Shown here: one piece after another, positions 1 to 15,152 of the stretch
Numbering within the stretch: position 1 is the stretch's first letter
Layout: every line of letters starts with the position of its first letter
Source: Burkholderiales bacterium
Lineage (GTDB): Bacteria > Pseudomonadota > Gammaproteobacteria > Burkholderiales > Burkholderiaceae_C
Length of the DNA stretch: 39,599 bases
Direction of reading: 5' to 3'
Assembly (NCBI GenBank): GCA_016213205.1
Contig: JACRAZ010000034.1
Location: 1-39,599 of the forward strand
The notes under the pieces: generated by a model
Seen by the model: only the letters and a program-made list of their open reading frames with translations
Told to the model about the DNA's origin: nothing
The model's database searches: none
Translations under genes and position numbers: made by a program

Positions 1-276
1 AACTGACTCGCTGGCGCTGGTCGAAGCGCGCGCAGCGCGCGGAGATAAATCCGACAGCGCGCCCCCCGAAGCGACCAAGACCGGGCAGTCGGCCCGCAGG
101 GCCGACCGCCGGAGCCGTGCGCCGCAGGCCGAGGGCCCACGACTTTGTCGCACCACACAAAGAACGTCTGCTCTGCAACCCAACCAAAGACAGCAACGGG
201 CCGCTTGCGGTCAGTCGCCCACACACAGGCCAACGCCTCATGCACTGCGGATCGCAGGAAGCGCAGCGGAGCAGAC
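1..276. other. Non-coding stretch upstream of the livM-like gene
   Basis: I recognise no gene here. Open frames cross it but their translations are basic and low in complexity, unlike the neighbouring proteins. It holds two GC-rich inverted repeats: a GCGCGC pair around GCA at 26-40, and a perfect 8-bp stem GTCGGCCC/GGGCCGAC with a GCA loop at 88-106. Neither is followed by a T run, so neither is a convincing intrinsic terminator. I cannot tell whether an upstream liv gene ends just before the window. Confidence 0.5.
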
Positions 277-1350
277 ATGTTGAACCGACTTCTCTCGCAC
301 GACCTGCCGCGCAGCCGCTGGCTGACGCTGGCGCTGGTGCTGGTGGTGGCCGGCCTGGCGGTGGCGCCCTTCGTCTTCACCGGGGCCAAGGCGCTGGCGG
401 TGGCGTCGAAGCTGCTGGTGTTCATCCTGCTGGTGGCCAGCTTCGACCTGCTGCTGGGCTACACCGGCATCGTGAGCTTTGCGCACACCATGTTCTTCGG
501 CATCGGGGCCTATGGCGTGGGCATTGCCAGCACGCGCATGGGGCCGGGTGTCGGCGCGGTGCTGGTGGGCGTGGCGGCGGCGCTGGGGGTGTCGCTGCTG
601 CTGTCGCTGGTGATCGGCCTCTTCTCGCTGCGCGTGAAGGCGATCTTCTACGCGATGATCACGCTGGCCGTGGCCGCGGCGTTCCAGACGCTGGCCTCGC
701 AACTGTCTGATTTCACCGGCGGCGAAGACGGCCTCACCTTCAAGAACCCCGAATGGCTGAGCCCGGCCTTCGAGCCCTTCGAGAACCCGGTGTTCGGCGT
801 GGCGGTGGACGGCAAGCTGTTCACCTACTACCTGCTGTTCGCCGCGGTGCTGGTGCTGTTCCTGGCGCTGCTGCGCATCGTGAACTCGCCCTTCGGCCGC
901 GTGCTGCAGGCCATCCGCGAAAACGATTTCCGGGCTGAGGCCATCGGCTTCCGCACCGTGGTGTACCGCACCTGGAGCAATGTGCTCTCGGCCGCCTTCG
1001 CCACGCTGGCCGGCGCGCTGCTGGCGCTGTCGCTGCGCTACGTGGGGCCGGACACCACGCTGTCGTTCGAGATCATGCTGGACATCCTGCTCATCGTGGT
1101 GATCGGCGGCATGGGCACGATGTACGGCGCGGTGGTGGGCTCGGCCCTGTTCGTGCTGGCGCAGAACTACCTGCAGAGCCTGCTCGCGCTGGGGTCCACC
1201 GCGCTGGCCGGCGTGCCGGTGCTGGGCCAGTTCGTCACGCCCGACCGCTGGCTGCTGTGGCTGGGCGTGCTGTTCGTGCTGTCGGTCTACCACTTTCCGG
1301 CCGGCGTGGTGGGGCGGCTGCGTGCGCTGGCCGTCGGTGCCTTGAAGTGA
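277..1350 (+). CDS. livM: Branched-chain amino acid ABC transporter permease, LivM type
   Basis: This is one of the two inner-membrane permease subunits expected of a high-affinity branched-chain amino acid (or related amide/carboxylate) ABC importer. The 357 residues hold about eight to ten hydrophobic membrane segments. The LivM-family features are the GYTGIVSFAHTMFFGIGAY segment near residue 68 and the cytoplasmic loop FGRVLQAIRENDFRAEAIGF, which contacts the ATPase. An in-frame ATG at 145 would add 44 residues, but that extension is polar, unlike a LivM start and lies in non-coding-looking sequence, so I chose 277. No LivH, LivG or LivF lies downstream; they may lie upstream of the window. 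The true substrate cannot be read from the sequence. An alpha/beta hydrolase follows after 13 bp and is probably co-transcribed. Confidence 0.88.
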   Translation: MLNRLLSHDLPRSRWLTLALVLVVAGLAVAPFVFTGAKALAVASKLLVFILLVASFDLLLGYTGIVSFAHTMFFGIGAYGVGIASTRMGPGVGAVLVGVAAALGVSLLLSLVIGLFSLRVKAIFYAMITLAVAAAFQTLASQLSDFTGGEDGLTFKNPEWLSPAFEPFENPVFGVAVDGKLFTYYLLFAAVLVLFLALLRIVNSPFGRVLQAIRENDFRAEAIGFRTVVYRTWSNVLSAAFATLAGALLALSLRYVGPDTTLSFEIMLDILLIVVIGGMGTMYGAVVGSALFVLAQNYLQSLLALGSTALAGVPVLGQFVTPDRWLLWLGVLFVLSVYHFPAGVVGRLRALAVGALK

Positions 1351-1363
1351 CCGGGAGATCCGC

Positions 1364-2200
1364 ATGAGCTTCAACTCCCACTACCTGCGCTGCGAAGGGC
1401 GCGAACTGCACTACACCGAGTGGGGTGCGCAGCATGACGAGGTGGTGGTGGCCTGGCACGGCCTGGCGCGCACCGGGCGCGACATGGACGACATCGCGGC
1501 CGTGCTGTCCAGCCGTTATCGGGTGATCTGCCCGGACACGCTGGGCCGCGGGCTTTCGCAGTGGAGCCCGGTGCCGGACGAGGAATACAACCTCGCGTTC
1601 TATGCCCGCCTGGCCACCTCGCTGGCCGACCAACTGGGCATCGGGGCCTGCCACTGGCTGGGCACCTCGATGGGCGGTGCCATCGGGCTGAAGCTCGCGG
1701 CCGGCGCCTTGCGTGGCCGCATCCGGCGCCTGGTGCTCAACGACATCGGCCCCGAGCTGGCCAAGCCCGCGGTCGAGCGCATCCGCAGCTATGCCGGCAG
1801 CCCGGCAGCCTTTGCCACCGTGAGCGAGCTGGAACAGTACTTCCGCACCATCTACAAGCCCTATGGCTGGCTGAGCGACGCGCAGTGGCGCCGCCTCACC
1901 GAGACCAGCGTGCGCCGCCTGCCCGACGGCCGCGTGACCCCGCACTACGACCCGGCGATGGTGCGCCAGTTCATCGTGCACCCGAACGACTACGACCAGT
2001 GGGACGCCTGGGACAGCCTGGACATCCCGGTGCTGGTGCTGCGTGGCGTGGATTCCGACCTGCTGCTGCCCGACGTGGCCGAGGCCATGCGCAGCCGCGG
2101 CCCACGCGCGGTGGTGGCCACCATTGCCGATTGCGGCCACGCGCCGGCGTTGAACACGCCGGAGCAGCACGCCCTGATCGAGCGCTTCTTCAACGGCTAG
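1364..2200 (+). CDS. Alpha/beta hydrolase (serine type)
   Basis: A 278-residue cytoplasmic hydrolase of the alpha/beta fold with no signal peptide. The oxyanion-hole motif HGLAR is at residues 32-36. The nucleophile elbow GTSMGG places the catalytic Ser at 102. The acid is probably Asp230 or Asp232 in GVDSDLL, and the base is His259 in CGHAPALN. The order and length fit the MhpC/proline-iminopeptidase-like group, which includes esterases, C-C hydrolases and lactonases; the substrate is not evident. GGGAGA precedes the ATG at a suitable distance. It starts 13 bp after the LivM-type permease, so the hydrolase may act on a compound imported by that transporter; this is inference from position only. 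Confidence 0.85.
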   Translation: MSFNSHYLRCEGRELHYTEWGAQHDEVVVAWHGLARTGRDMDDIAAVLSSRYRVICPDTLGRGLSQWSPVPDEEYNLAFYARLATSLADQLGIGACHWLGTSMGGAIGLKLAAGALRGRIRRLVLNDIGPELAKPAVERIRSYAGSPAAFATVSELEQYFRTIYKPYGWLSDAQWRRLTETSVRRLPDGRVTPHYDPAMVRQFIVHPNDYDQWDAWDSLDIPVLVLRGVDSDLLLPDVAEAMRSRGPRAVVATIADCGHAPALNTPEQHALIERFFNG

Positions 2201-2248
2201 CGCCGGCGCACCCCGCGGGGCTGAGCCCGCCGCGGGCTTACGCCGGCG
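2201..2248. terminator. Inverted-repeat cluster between convergent genes
   Basis: Between the hydrolase stop (2200) and the convergent RTX gene stop (2238) lie nested palindromes. CGCCGGCG occurs at 2201-2208 and again at 2241-2248, CCCCGCGGGG at 2211-2220, and AGCCCG/CGGGCT forms a stem at 2224-2238. The position suits a bidirectional terminator, but no T run follows on either strand, so this is tentative. Confidence 0.4.
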
Positions 2249-4928
2249 TGAACGCCAGCCCGCTGGCCTGCAGCCCCACCAGGTCGATGGCCAGCGCGGT
2301 GAGGGTTGAATCGCAGGCCAGTTGTGCGAGCTGGGTCTGGCTCAGCTCGCCGCGGTCGAGCAGGGCCACGTAGGGCGCGGCCTCGGCCGCGGTGGGCGCG
2401 GTGCCGGCGATGTTGCGATACAGCAGCTCGACGAACGCGGTGTTCGAGCGCGAGCCGGCCGCCTGCGCGAACTGCGGGCTCGCCACCGCGGCGGCCACCA
2501 GGTCGGGGTAGGCGATGCCGCCGTCCAGCAGCGACAGGCCCAGGCCCACCAGCGCTGGCTGCTTCAGCGTGGCCGGGCCCAGCAGCGCGCCGAGGATGCG
2601 GGCCACCTGGCCGGCGTGGCCGTCCAGGTCCAGCGCCAGTGCCGTGTTGCCGTATTCAACGCGCTCCACGTTCACCAGCAGGTCGCTGCCTTCGGCGGCC
2701 GCGGGGTTGCTCACCTGCCAGCCCTCGGCCACGCGCTTCAGGCCGAGCACGGGGCCGACGCTCTGGTAGTGGGCCGTGTCGATGCCGTCGCCGCCGTCGA
2801 TCCGGTCGTTGCCGGCGTTGCCGAAAAGCGTGTCGTCGCCGCTGCCGCCTTGCAGCGTGTCGTCTTCGTCACCGCCGCGCAGGCGGTCGTTGCCGGGGCC
2901 ACCCTGCAGCGTGTCGCGCCCTTGCTGGCCTTCCAGCGTGTCGTTGTCGGGGCCGCCGTCGAGCAGGTCGTCGCCGGCACCGCCCAGCAGTTCGTCGCGG
3001 CCGGCGCCGCCGGAGACGGTGTCGCCCCGCAGGCCGCCGAAGAGCTGGTCGTCGCCCTCGGTGCCGGTGATGAACTGGCCGGTGGGCTGGAACGGCCGGC
3101 TCGCGTCCAGCACCTGCGCAGTGCTGGGCAAGTCGCCCTCGTCGTCCGGCTGCACCGGCGCCAGGCTCACCCGCAGGCTGTAGCTGCCGGCGAAGGCCGG
3201 GCGCAGCGCGTACTGGCCGTCCGCCGGCGCCACCAGCGCGAGCTGGAAGCTGCGGTCGTCGGCCAGGCCGATCAGGCTGGGCAGCGGGCCCGTGCCGGCC
3301 GGCCCGGTGATCTGCAGCTCGGGGCTGAAGCCGTCGCTCCAGCGTGTGTCGAAGCCGTTCTCCGCGCTCAGCTCGAACAGGTAGCGCTGGCCGGCCGCCA
3401 GGCGCACGCTGAACCAGTCCTGGTCGCCGGCACTGGCCAGGGTGCCGGTCTGCCGCTGGCCCAGCGCCAGCGGGGTGGCCCACGCAGCGGCATCGGCATG
3501 GTCGTCCGCCGCCACCGCGGCGAGCTCGAGCTGCCAGGTGCTGGGGTTTTGCCACGGGGCGGGCAGCAGCGCCAGCACCAACGGGCCGCTGCGGGTGGCG
3601 GTGTAGGTCCATGCGCCGGGGTTGGCACTGCCGCTGTAGGGCGCGGCCATCGGCGCAGCGGGCACCGGCGCGCCGGGGTCCAGGAACAGCGCGCTGGCCA
3701 GGGCCAGGCTGCCGGGGGCGGCGCCCAGCGTGACCGCGTAGCGCTGGCCGGCCACCGCGTCGAAGCGGAACAGGTCCACGTCGGTGGTGCCGTCGAAGTG
3801 GACGCTGGCGCTGCCGCCCACCGCCAGCACGGTGGCGCCGGCCTCGCGGTCGGCATGGTTGTCGCGCGCCACCGGCCGCACCTGGATGTCATAGGCCAGC
3901 GGCGCGCCCAGCAGGTAGATCTGGTCGCCGCCCTCGGCCAGCAGGTAGTGGTGGCCGGTGCTCTGGGCATCGAACACCAGGCCCTGCAAGGCATTCGAGC
4001 GCTGCAGCAGGCGGCCTTCGGTGTCGTACAGGCCGAGCAGCAGCTGGTCATTGGGCAGTCCGCCGTCGGTGGGCAGCTCGACCTGGTAGCGCTGGCCGGC
4101 CACCAGCGGCACGCGGAACCAGTCGCGGTCGCCCGAAAGCTCGATGACGCCGCTGCGCGCCACGCCGGCGGACAGCACCGTGGCCGCGCTGCGCTGGTCG
4201 GCATGGTCGTCGGCGGCCAGCACCTGGGCCTCGATGCGGTACTGCGCGCTGAGCGCTTCGCCCGGCAGGTGGTTGCCGTCCTGGTTGCGGATCTCGATCA
4301 CGCGGGTGCCGCCCGCCTCGGCCTGCACGATGAAGGCCTGGCCAGCGGAGGCGCGCTCCAGCGTGCGCGGCGCGCTGCCGTCGCTGCCGATGACGCGCAC
4401 GCCCAGGTCGGCCGGAAACGACGACTCGGCGCTGCTGCTGCTGATGCGCACCTGCATGCGCTGGCCGGGGGCCAGCGTCAGGCCGAAGGTGTCCACGTCC
4501 TGGGCCACGTCCATGCGGCCGCTGAGCATGACGCCGGGCACCAGCGGCGTGGCGCGGTCGGCGGTGTCGGGCCGGTCGTCTGCGGCCGTGGTGCCGATGT
4601 TCAGCACGTAGTCCAGCGCCGGGGCGTCGGCGGCCAGCCAGCGGTCGCCCCTGGACACCTGCACCAGGTAGCTGCCGCTGGTGGGCGCCACCAGGCACAG
4701 GGTTTCGTAGCACAGCGCGTTGTCGCCCGCGTCCTGCGTAAAGCTGCCCTGCGCCAGCGCCAGCCCGGCGGGGTCGTGCAGCGACAGCGCGAGCGGCCGC
4801 CGCGATTGCAGGTCGACAAAGTAGCGTTGCCCGGCCAGCAGCTCGACGCGGAACCAGTCCACATCGGCGGCCGTGTGCAGGCGGCCCAGGTGCGCGGGGG
4901 TGGCCGCGGCAGCGCTCGAAGGGTTCAT
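2238..4928 (-). CDS. Large secreted RTX protein with PPC-like repeats and DUF4214 tail
   Basis: An 896-residue protein with no Sec signal peptide. Five degenerate repeats of about 110-130 residues fill the N-terminal 600 residues. Most carry a DDHAD-like opening and all carry a D-WF-V-L-AGQRY-like core, resembling bacterial pre-peptidase C-terminal (PPC) beta-sandwich modules. From about 620 to 720 there are around eight glycine/aspartate nonapeptides (GGAGDD and variants) that bind calcium in RTX proteins. The last 80 residues ([14 protein letters not shown] and following) look like DUF4214. RTX repeats without a signal peptide point to type I secretion, yet no ABC/MFP/TolC genes are nearby. 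No catalytic domain is visible, so a structural, adhesive or S-layer-like role is more likely than a protease. I prefer ATG at 4928; a GTG at 4961 would add 11 residues. No clear ribosome binding site supports either start. Confidence 0.8.
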   Translation of the reverse strand: MNPSSAAAATPAHLGRLHTAADVDWFRVELLAGQRYFVDLQSRRPLALSLHDPAGLALAQGSFTQDAGDNALCYETLCLVAPTSGSYLVQVSRGDRWLAADAPALDYVLNIGTTAADDRPDTADRATPLVPGVMLSGRMDVAQDVDTFGLTLAPGQRMQVRISSSSAESSFPADLGVRVIGSDGSAPRTLERASAGQAFIVQAEAGGTRVIEIRNQDGNHLPGEALSAQYRIEAQVLAADDHADQRSAATVLSAGVARSGVIELSGDRDWFRVPLVAGQRYQVELPTDGGLPNDQLLLGLYDTEGRLLQRSNALQGLVFDAQSTGHHYLLAEGGDQIYLLGAPLAYDIQVRPVARDNHADREAGATVLAVGGSASVHFDGTTDVDLFRFDAVAGQRYAVTLGAAPGSLALASALFLDPGAPVPAAPMAAPYSGSANPGAWTYTATRSGPLVLALLPAPWQNPSTWQLELAAVAADDHADAAAWATPLALGQRQTGTLASAGDQDWFSVRLAAGQRYLFELSAENGFDTRWSDGFSPELQITGPAGTGPLPSLIGLADDRSFQLALVAPADGQYALRPAFAGSYSLRVSLAPVQPDDEGDLPSTAQVLDASRPFQPTGQFITGTEGDDQLFGGLRGDTVSGGAGRDELLGGAGDDLLDGGPDNDTLEGQQGRDTLQGGPGNDRLRGGDEDDTLQGGSGDDTLFGNAGNDRIDGGDGIDTAHYQSVGPVLGLKRVAEGWQVSNPAAAEGSDLLVNVERVEYGNTALALDLDGHAGQVARILGALLGPATLKQPALVGLGLSLLDGGIAYPDLVAAAVASPQFAQAAGSRSNTAFVELLYRNIAGTAPTAAEAAPYVALLDRGELSQTQLAQLACDSTLTALAIDLVGLQASGLAFTPA

Positions 4929-5050
4929 GCGGTGGGGCAGGCCCTGCGGCGCTGTGCGCACGGCCCGGGGTTGATGAGGTCGGGCGCGATGCTAACCGCA
5001 GCGCACGCGTCTTTCGTGTGTTGGCGGCGGCCGGGCCGGGGTGGGCGGTG

Positions 5051-7504
5051 TCAGGCCACGCCGGGCCGCAAGGGCAGGTAGCGCACCAGTTGCTCGCGCA
5101 GTTGCGCCAGGCTCAGCGGCTTGGTCATCACGCCGTCCATGCCGGCGCTGAGGCAGGCCTGGTGGTCGCTGGCCCCGGCGTGGGCCGTGAGCGCGACGAT
5201 GGGGGCGCCCGGCCAGCGGCCTTCCTGCTGCAGGCGGCGCAGGCGGCGCGTGGCCTCGAAGCCGTCCATGCCGGGCATCTGCAGGTCCATCAGCACCAGC
5301 GCGGGGGGGTGGCCCACGCAGGCCTGCACGGCCTGCGCGCCGTCGCTCACGGTGTGCACCGTGAGCCCCAGTGCGCGCAGGTACTCCTGCCCGATGAGCT
5401 GGTTCACCGGGTTGTCCTCGACCAGCAGCACCTCGGTGTCGGCCTGCCAGGCCCGGGCGGGCACCGGCGTGGCGGCCGGGTCCGGCGCGGGCACCTGCAT
5501 CAGGCGCGCCAGGTCGCCGGGCGACAAGGGGGTGCTGATCGTGCCCATGCCCAGCAGCCTGGCCTGCGCCTCGAGCTGCGGCGCATGCCAATCGGGCCGC
5601 ACCAGCAACTGGATGGGCACCGTGGGCAGCAGTGCGCGCAGCGGCGCCAGGTCCTGCCCGCTGTGCAGCCCGAACTCGGACAACAGCAGCAGCTGCACCG
5701 GTTCGCCGAGCTGGAGCGCCGCCATCGCGGTGTCCAGGGTGGGGAAGATGCGGGTCTGCCAGCCCAGGCGCTGCATGCGCTTCATCAGCCAGCCGCTGCC
5801 CACGCTGCTGGTGGCCACCAGCCAGGCCATGCCGGGGGGCGGGGCGTCCGGGTCGGGCGCGTTGCGCACCGTGGGGGCGCCGGGGGCGGCATCCAGCGGC
5901 AGGCGCAGCGTGAAGCGGCTGCCGCCTGCCGGCGGATCGTCCAGCGTGATGTCGCCGCCCATCGCCAGTGCCAGGCCGCGGGCGATCGACAGGCCCAGCC
6001 CGGTGCCGCCATGGGTGCGGGTGAGGCTGTCGTCGGCCTGCACGAAGGCCTCGAAGATGCGCTGGCGCCACGCCGGCGGCACGCCGGGCCCGGTGTCCTC
6101 GATGCACAGCTCCACCTGCCACTCGTCGCCGTCGGGCTGGAAGGCGCGCCCGGTCACGGTGATGGCACCGCGCTGCGTGAACTTGGCGGCATTGCCCACC
6201 AGGTTGGTCACGATCTGGCGGATCGCGATCTCGTCGCCCACCACGTGGTAGGGGCCTTCGGTCCAGTCGAACATCACCATCACGCCCCGCTCGCGCAACA
6301 GCGGGATCACGCTGCGGATGGTGTCCACCACCGCCTGGGCCAGGTCGAACGGGCGCGGCCGCAGCTCGGTGCGGCCGGCCTCGATGCGCGAGAAGTCGAG
6401 CACCGTGTTGATCACGTCGGTGAGCGTCTGGCCCGAGCGGCGCGCGGTTTCCAGGTAACGCTGCTGCTCGGGCGACTGGGCCACGCGCTGGGCCAGCTCC
6501 ACCAGCCCGATCACGCCGTTCAGCGGCGTGCGGATCTCGTGGCTCATGTGGGCCAGGAAGCGCGATTTCGCGGCGTTGGCGCGCTCGGCCTCGAGCTGGC
6601 GCTCGCGCGCCAGTGCCAGCGCGGCCTCCAGCTTGGCGGTGCGCTCGGCCACCAGGGCCTCGAGCTGCGCGCGGGTGCGTTCGAGTTCCTGGCGTTGCAG
6701 GGTCTGCTCGTGCACGTCGGCGATCATGCCGGTGACCTTGATGCGGCCATCGGCCATGCGCTCGGACAGGCAGCGCTGGCGGTACCAGCGGTACTCGCCG
6801 CTGGCATGGCGGAAGCGCAGGGTCAGCTCCCAGCGCTGCTGCGAGGCTTCTCCGGCGGCCATGGTGGCCAGGGCATGCGCCGCATCGTCCGGGTGAAAGC
6901 GCTCGAGGATGGCCGTGCGCAAGGGCGGCACCTCGTCTCGGTGGTTGCCGATGAGCTCGAGGTAGCGGTCGGACATGTACACCGCCTCGTCGCCGACGAT
7001 GCGCTCGAACAACCCCTCGGCCGAGGCCTCGATGGCGCGCTCGAAGCGGCGGTTCACCTCGGCCAGCGATTCCTGCGCCTGCTTCTCGGCATGCACGTCG
7101 CTCACCGCGCCGGTGATCCAGCGGGTGCGGCCATCAGTGCCAGGCCAGGCCTGGCCGCGCCCGCGCAGCCAGCGCCACTGGTCCTGCGCATCCAGGTAGC
7201 GCAGCTCGTAGTCGAACTGCCCGACCGTGTCGATGGCGTCCTGGTAGCGGCGCAGGAACTCGGCACGGTCCTGCGGGTGCATGCGTGCGTTGACGATGTT
7301 GCGGTCGTCGGGCAGCGCCTGCGGCGCGAAGCCGAGCATCTGGCGGAAGGTGGGCGAATACCAGCTCAGGTCGGTGAGCAGGTCGCGTTCCCAGTAACCG
7401 TCGCGCGAGCCGGCGGTCAGGCGTTCGAGCCGCTGCAATCGCTGCGTGAGTTCGTCGTCGGGCATGGCACGGCAGGCCTGGCGCACGCGGATGCGCACAC
7501 GCAT
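5051..7504 (-). CDS. Soluble hybrid sensor histidine kinase (PAS-PAS-HisKA-HATPase-pseudoREC-REC)
   Basis: About 817 residues with no membrane segment, so probably a cytosolic sensor. Two PAS_3-like domains (about 30-125 and 150-255) are followed by a coiled coil, then the dimerisation/phosphoacceptor domain with [10 protein letters not shown], whose His is residue 322. The ATPase domain has [10 protein letters not shown] (N box), DTGPGVP (G1) and [12 protein letters not shown] (G2). A receiver-like segment around 560-670 lacks the phosphoacceptor: [12 protein letters not shown] stands where LLLLD is expected. A complete C-terminal receiver follows with DLQMPGMDG (Asp740) and EDN acidic residues. 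Output probably passes through a separate Hpt or regulator that is not in the window. ATG 7504 is chosen; ATG 7465 (MPDDELTQ) is equally possible. The gene lies 48 bp downstream of the LivK-like gene on the same strand. Confidence 0.88.
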   Translation of the reverse strand: MRVRIRVRQACRAMPDDELTQRLQRLERLTAGSRDGYWERDLLTDLSWYSPTFRQMLGFAPQALPDDRNIVNARMHPQDRAEFLRRYQDAIDTVGQFDYELRYLDAQDQWRWLRGRGQAWPGTDGRTRWITGAVSDVHAEKQAQESLAEVNRRFERAIEASAEGLFERIVGDEAVYMSDRYLELIGNHRDEVPPLRTAILERFHPDDAAHALATMAAGEASQQRWELTLRFRHASGEYRWYRQRCLSERMADGRIKVTGMIADVHEQTLQRQELERTRAQLEALVAERTAKLEAALALARERQLEAERANAAKSRFLAHMSHEIRTPLNGVIGLVELAQRVAQSPEQQRYLETARRSGQTLTDVINTVLDFSRIEAGRTELRPRPFDLAQAVVDTIRSVIPLLRERGVMVMFDWTEGPYHVVGDEIAIRQIVTNLVGNAAKFTQRGAITVTGRAFQPDGDEWQVELCIEDTGPGVPPAWRQRIFEAFVQADDSLTRTHGGTGLGLSIARGLALAMGGDITLDDPPAGGSRFTLRLPLDAAPGAPTVRNAPDPDAPPPGMAWLVATSSVGSGWLMKRMQRLGWQTRIFPTLDTAMAALQLGEPVQLLLLSEFGLHSGQDLAPLRALLPTVPIQLLVRPDWHAPQLEAQARLLGMGTISTPLSPGDLARLMQVPAPDPAATPVPARAWQADTEVLLVEDNPVNQLIGQEYLRALGLTVHTVSDGAQAVQACVGHPPALVLMDLQMPGMDGFEATRRLRRLQQEGRWPGAPIVALTAHAGASDHQACLSAGMDGVMTKPLSLAQLREQLVRYLPLRPGVA

Positions 7505-7552
7505 GGTGCGCCGCAATCTACCATCCGCCCGCCGGTGGCGGTAGTGGGAGCT

Positions 7553-8659
7553 TCAGCGCTTGAAGCGGCCGTCCGGGCCGATGATCGCGATGTCGGCATA
7601 GTCCAGCCCCGAGTGGTCGTCCGGGCTGTAGCTCACCTCGAGGCCGCCGATGTCCACCTTCTTCATGCCTTCGAGCGCCTGCATCAGCTTGGCTGGCGTG
7701 GGCCCGGGGCCGGCGCGGCGCAGGCCTTCCACCAGCACCTTGGCGGCGGCAAAGCCCTCCAGCATGGCCGGCGTGATCTCGCCCCGCCCGCGCGCCTTGG
7801 CCAGCCCGGCGAGCTCGTTGACCATCGGTGCCGAGAGCGAGCGTTCGTACGGGAAGATCTGCGTCACGATGATGCCGCGGGCATGCGGCCCCAGCTGCTT
7901 GATGAAGCCGCCCGAGGCGTTGTTCGACAGCGTCACCACCTGCGCCCGCGAGCCCGCCGCGCGCAGCGCGTGGGTGCCATCGGACACCGCGCCGGCCGAG
8001 CCGATGAAGACCAGCGCCTGCGGGTCGGCCGGCAACACGGCCGCCACCAGCGCGGCGACGTCGGGCTTGGCGCGGTCGAACTTGTGGTGGAACACCGGCT
8101 TCAGCCCGGTGCGCTCGAAGCCCTTCAGCGCGCCGGTGGCGGCATCGGCCCCGAAGGTATCGTCCACCTGCAGGATGCCGATGCGGGTGAGCCCCATCGT
8201 GGACAGGTGCAGCACCGCCTTCTCGGCTTCGCGCTGGTAGGTGGCACGCACGTTGAACACATAGGGGTTCACCGGCCGGTGCAGCAGCATCGCGCCGGTG
8301 CTCGGGCCCACCAGCGGCAGCTTGAACTCCTGCAGCAGCGGCAGCAGGGCCTGGGCATGCGGTGTGCCGCGGTTCAGGAACAGCGCCAGCACCCCCTGCT
8401 CGGCCACCAGCTTGCGGCCCAGCTCGGCGGTGAGTTTGGGGTCGAACTTGTCGTCCACCGACAGCAGCTCGATCTTCTGGCCGTGGATGCCGCCGCGTGC
8501 GTTCACCGCGTCGAAGTAGAGCGTGGCGCCTTCGGTGTTTTCCTGCACCCCGGCCGCCACCGGGCCGCTGAAGCCCGAGGGCTGGCCGATGCGGATCTGG
8601 GCCTGGGCCGGGCCCAGTGCGGCGAACGCGAACACCAGCGCGAGCGTGAAGCAACGCAT
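7553..8659 (-). CDS. livK: Periplasmic branched-chain amino-acid-type ABC substrate-binding protein
   Basis: A 368-residue type I periplasmic binding protein of the Leu/Ile/Val-binding (Peripla_BP_6) family. A Sec signal peptide is evident (short basic start, hydrophobic core, cleavage after PAQA near residue 21), followed by [16 protein letters not shown], the usual first strand and ligand loop. Later family features include [17 protein letters not shown] and a YFPYERS-like hinge region. A strong ribosome binding site (GAGGAG, 8 nt before the ATG) fixes the start. Such proteins in Burkholderiales bind amino acids, amides, aromatic acids or urea, so the ligand is not certain. It could serve the LivM-type permease at 277, but that gene is on the other strand about 6 kb away. 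Confidence 0.9.
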   Translation of the reverse strand: MRCFTLALVFAFAALGPAQAQIRIGQPSGFSGPVAAGVQENTEGATLYFDAVNARGGIHGQKIELLSVDDKFDPKLTAELGRKLVAEQGVLALFLNRGTPHAQALLPLLQEFKLPLVGPSTGAMLLHRPVNPYVFNVRATYQREAEKAVLHLSTMGLTRIGILQVDDTFGADAATGALKGFERTGLKPVFHHKFDRAKPDVAALVAAVLPADPQALVFIGSAGAVSDGTHALRAAGSRAQVVTLSNNASGGFIKQLGPHARGIIVTQIFPYERSLSAPMVNELAGLAKARGRGEITPAMLEGFAAAKVLVEGLRRAGPGPTPAKLMQALEGMKKVDIGGLEVSYSPDDHSGLDYADIAIIGPDGRFKR

Positions 8660-8737
8660 GCGGCAACTCCTCAAGGCGTGTGGCGCAACGGCACGAGGCG
8701 CCAGCGCGCCAGTGTGCGCAATCGGCGCCGCCGTGCG

Positions 8738-8753
8738 CTGTGGGAAACCACAA
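8738..8753. promoter_or_regulatory. LexA-like palindrome in the uvrA/livK intergenic region (weak)
   Basis: CTGT-N8-ACAA lies 84 bp before the uvrA-like start. It departs from the LexA consensus CTGT-N8-ACAG at one outer base. The core TGTGG-GAAA-CCACA is a perfect palindrome, but its centre is not AT-rich as in strong SOS boxes. It lies about 47 bp above a possible -10 box. Treat it as a candidate operator only. Confidence 0.2.
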
Positions 8754-8799
8754 CGCCGGGCAGGCGGCTGCGCTGGCCAGGGGTCATTCGGCCGGCTCC

Positions 8800-8805
8800 T
8801 AGAAT
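8800..8805 (+). promoter_or_regulatory. Possible -10 box (TAGAAT) for the uvrA-like gene
   Basis: TAGAAT stands 31 bp before the ATG at 8837, in a GC-rich context where such an A/T-rich hexamer is uncommon. No good -35 hexamer is seen at 16-18 bp spacing. AAGGA about 9 nt before the ATG serves as the ribosome binding site. Confidence 0.35.
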
Positions 8806-8836
8806 GCCCAGCCCCCTTCCTGCAAGGACCTCCCCC

Positions 8837-14580
<5,744 letters not shown>

Positions 14581-14584
<4 letters not shown>

Positions 14585-15108
14585 GCCGCCGTCGTGCCCG
14601 GCGCGTCGAGCAGCAGCGCCATGTGCACCTTGGCCTTGTACTCGCTGCCGGTGTGGATGGCCATCGGCTCGACGCCGAAGGTCACAAACCCCGCCGCCTC
14701 GTAAAGCCGCAGCGCCGGCGCATTGCCCTCGGTGACGGTGAGCGTCAGCAGGCGCACGCCGGGCCGCTGCCGCGCATGCTGGATCGCGGCCTGCAGCAAC
14801 GCGCGCCCGGCACCGCGCCCGCGCCCGGGCGCCGCCACGTACATGCCGATGACATGGCCCTTGTGCCGCGTCTTCGGCTTGGCCGCGTACTCCAACGCCA
14901 CGCTGCCGACCAGCACGCCGTCGTGGAAGGCGCCGAAGGCCTGGCCCAGGCCGCCGGGGTCGGCCAGGCGCCGCTGCCACCAGTCCAGCGGCAGCACCGC
15001 CCGCTCCTGCGCGGTGGACGTGAAGGCGTCGGGCGCCAGCGTGTAGCCCTCCAGCATCAGCGCGCGGTAGGCGGGTGCATCGGGGCTTTGAAGGGGTCGG
15101 ACGTCCAT
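14581..15108 (-). CDS. GNAT family N-acetyltransferase
   Basis: A 175-residue single-domain GCN5-related acetyltransferase. The acetyl-CoA-binding motif is [19 protein letters not shown] (beta4-alpha3, R-x-x-G-x-G/A type), followed by the [23 protein letters not shown] segment typical of alanine/small-molecule or protein N-terminal acetyltransferases. The substrate is unknown. Its TAA stop overlaps the stop of the convergent uvrA-like gene by four bases. Upstream on the same strand, 44 bp away, is the propeller-cytochrome gene, so it could be the last gene of that transcript, though the functions seem unrelated. Confidence 0.9.
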
Positions 15109-15152
15109 GGTCTGGGCAGCGCGGCGTGGGGCCGCCCAGTGTCGCGCAGACC

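Noticed and set aside
145..276. Longer N-terminus for the LivM-type permease from ATG 145
   Set aside because: The added 44 residues are polar and unlike the family; the permease normally begins shortly before its first helix.
2322..5081. 919-residue plus-strand open frame opposite the RTX gene
   Set aside because: Antisense shadow of RTX and PPC repeats; no recognisable motif and biased composition.
8738..8753. True SOS (LexA) box of the uvrA-like gene
   Set aside because: One outer base is wrong and the centre is GGGAAACC rather than AT-rich. It is kept only as a weak candidate site.
5018..8836. In-frame upstream extension of the uvrA-like gene giving a 3188-residue protein
   Set aside because: The extension is antisense to the hybrid kinase and LivK genes, has a composition of Ala/Gly/Arg/His/Gln typical of high-GC shadow frames, and a good ribosome binding site precedes ATG 8837.
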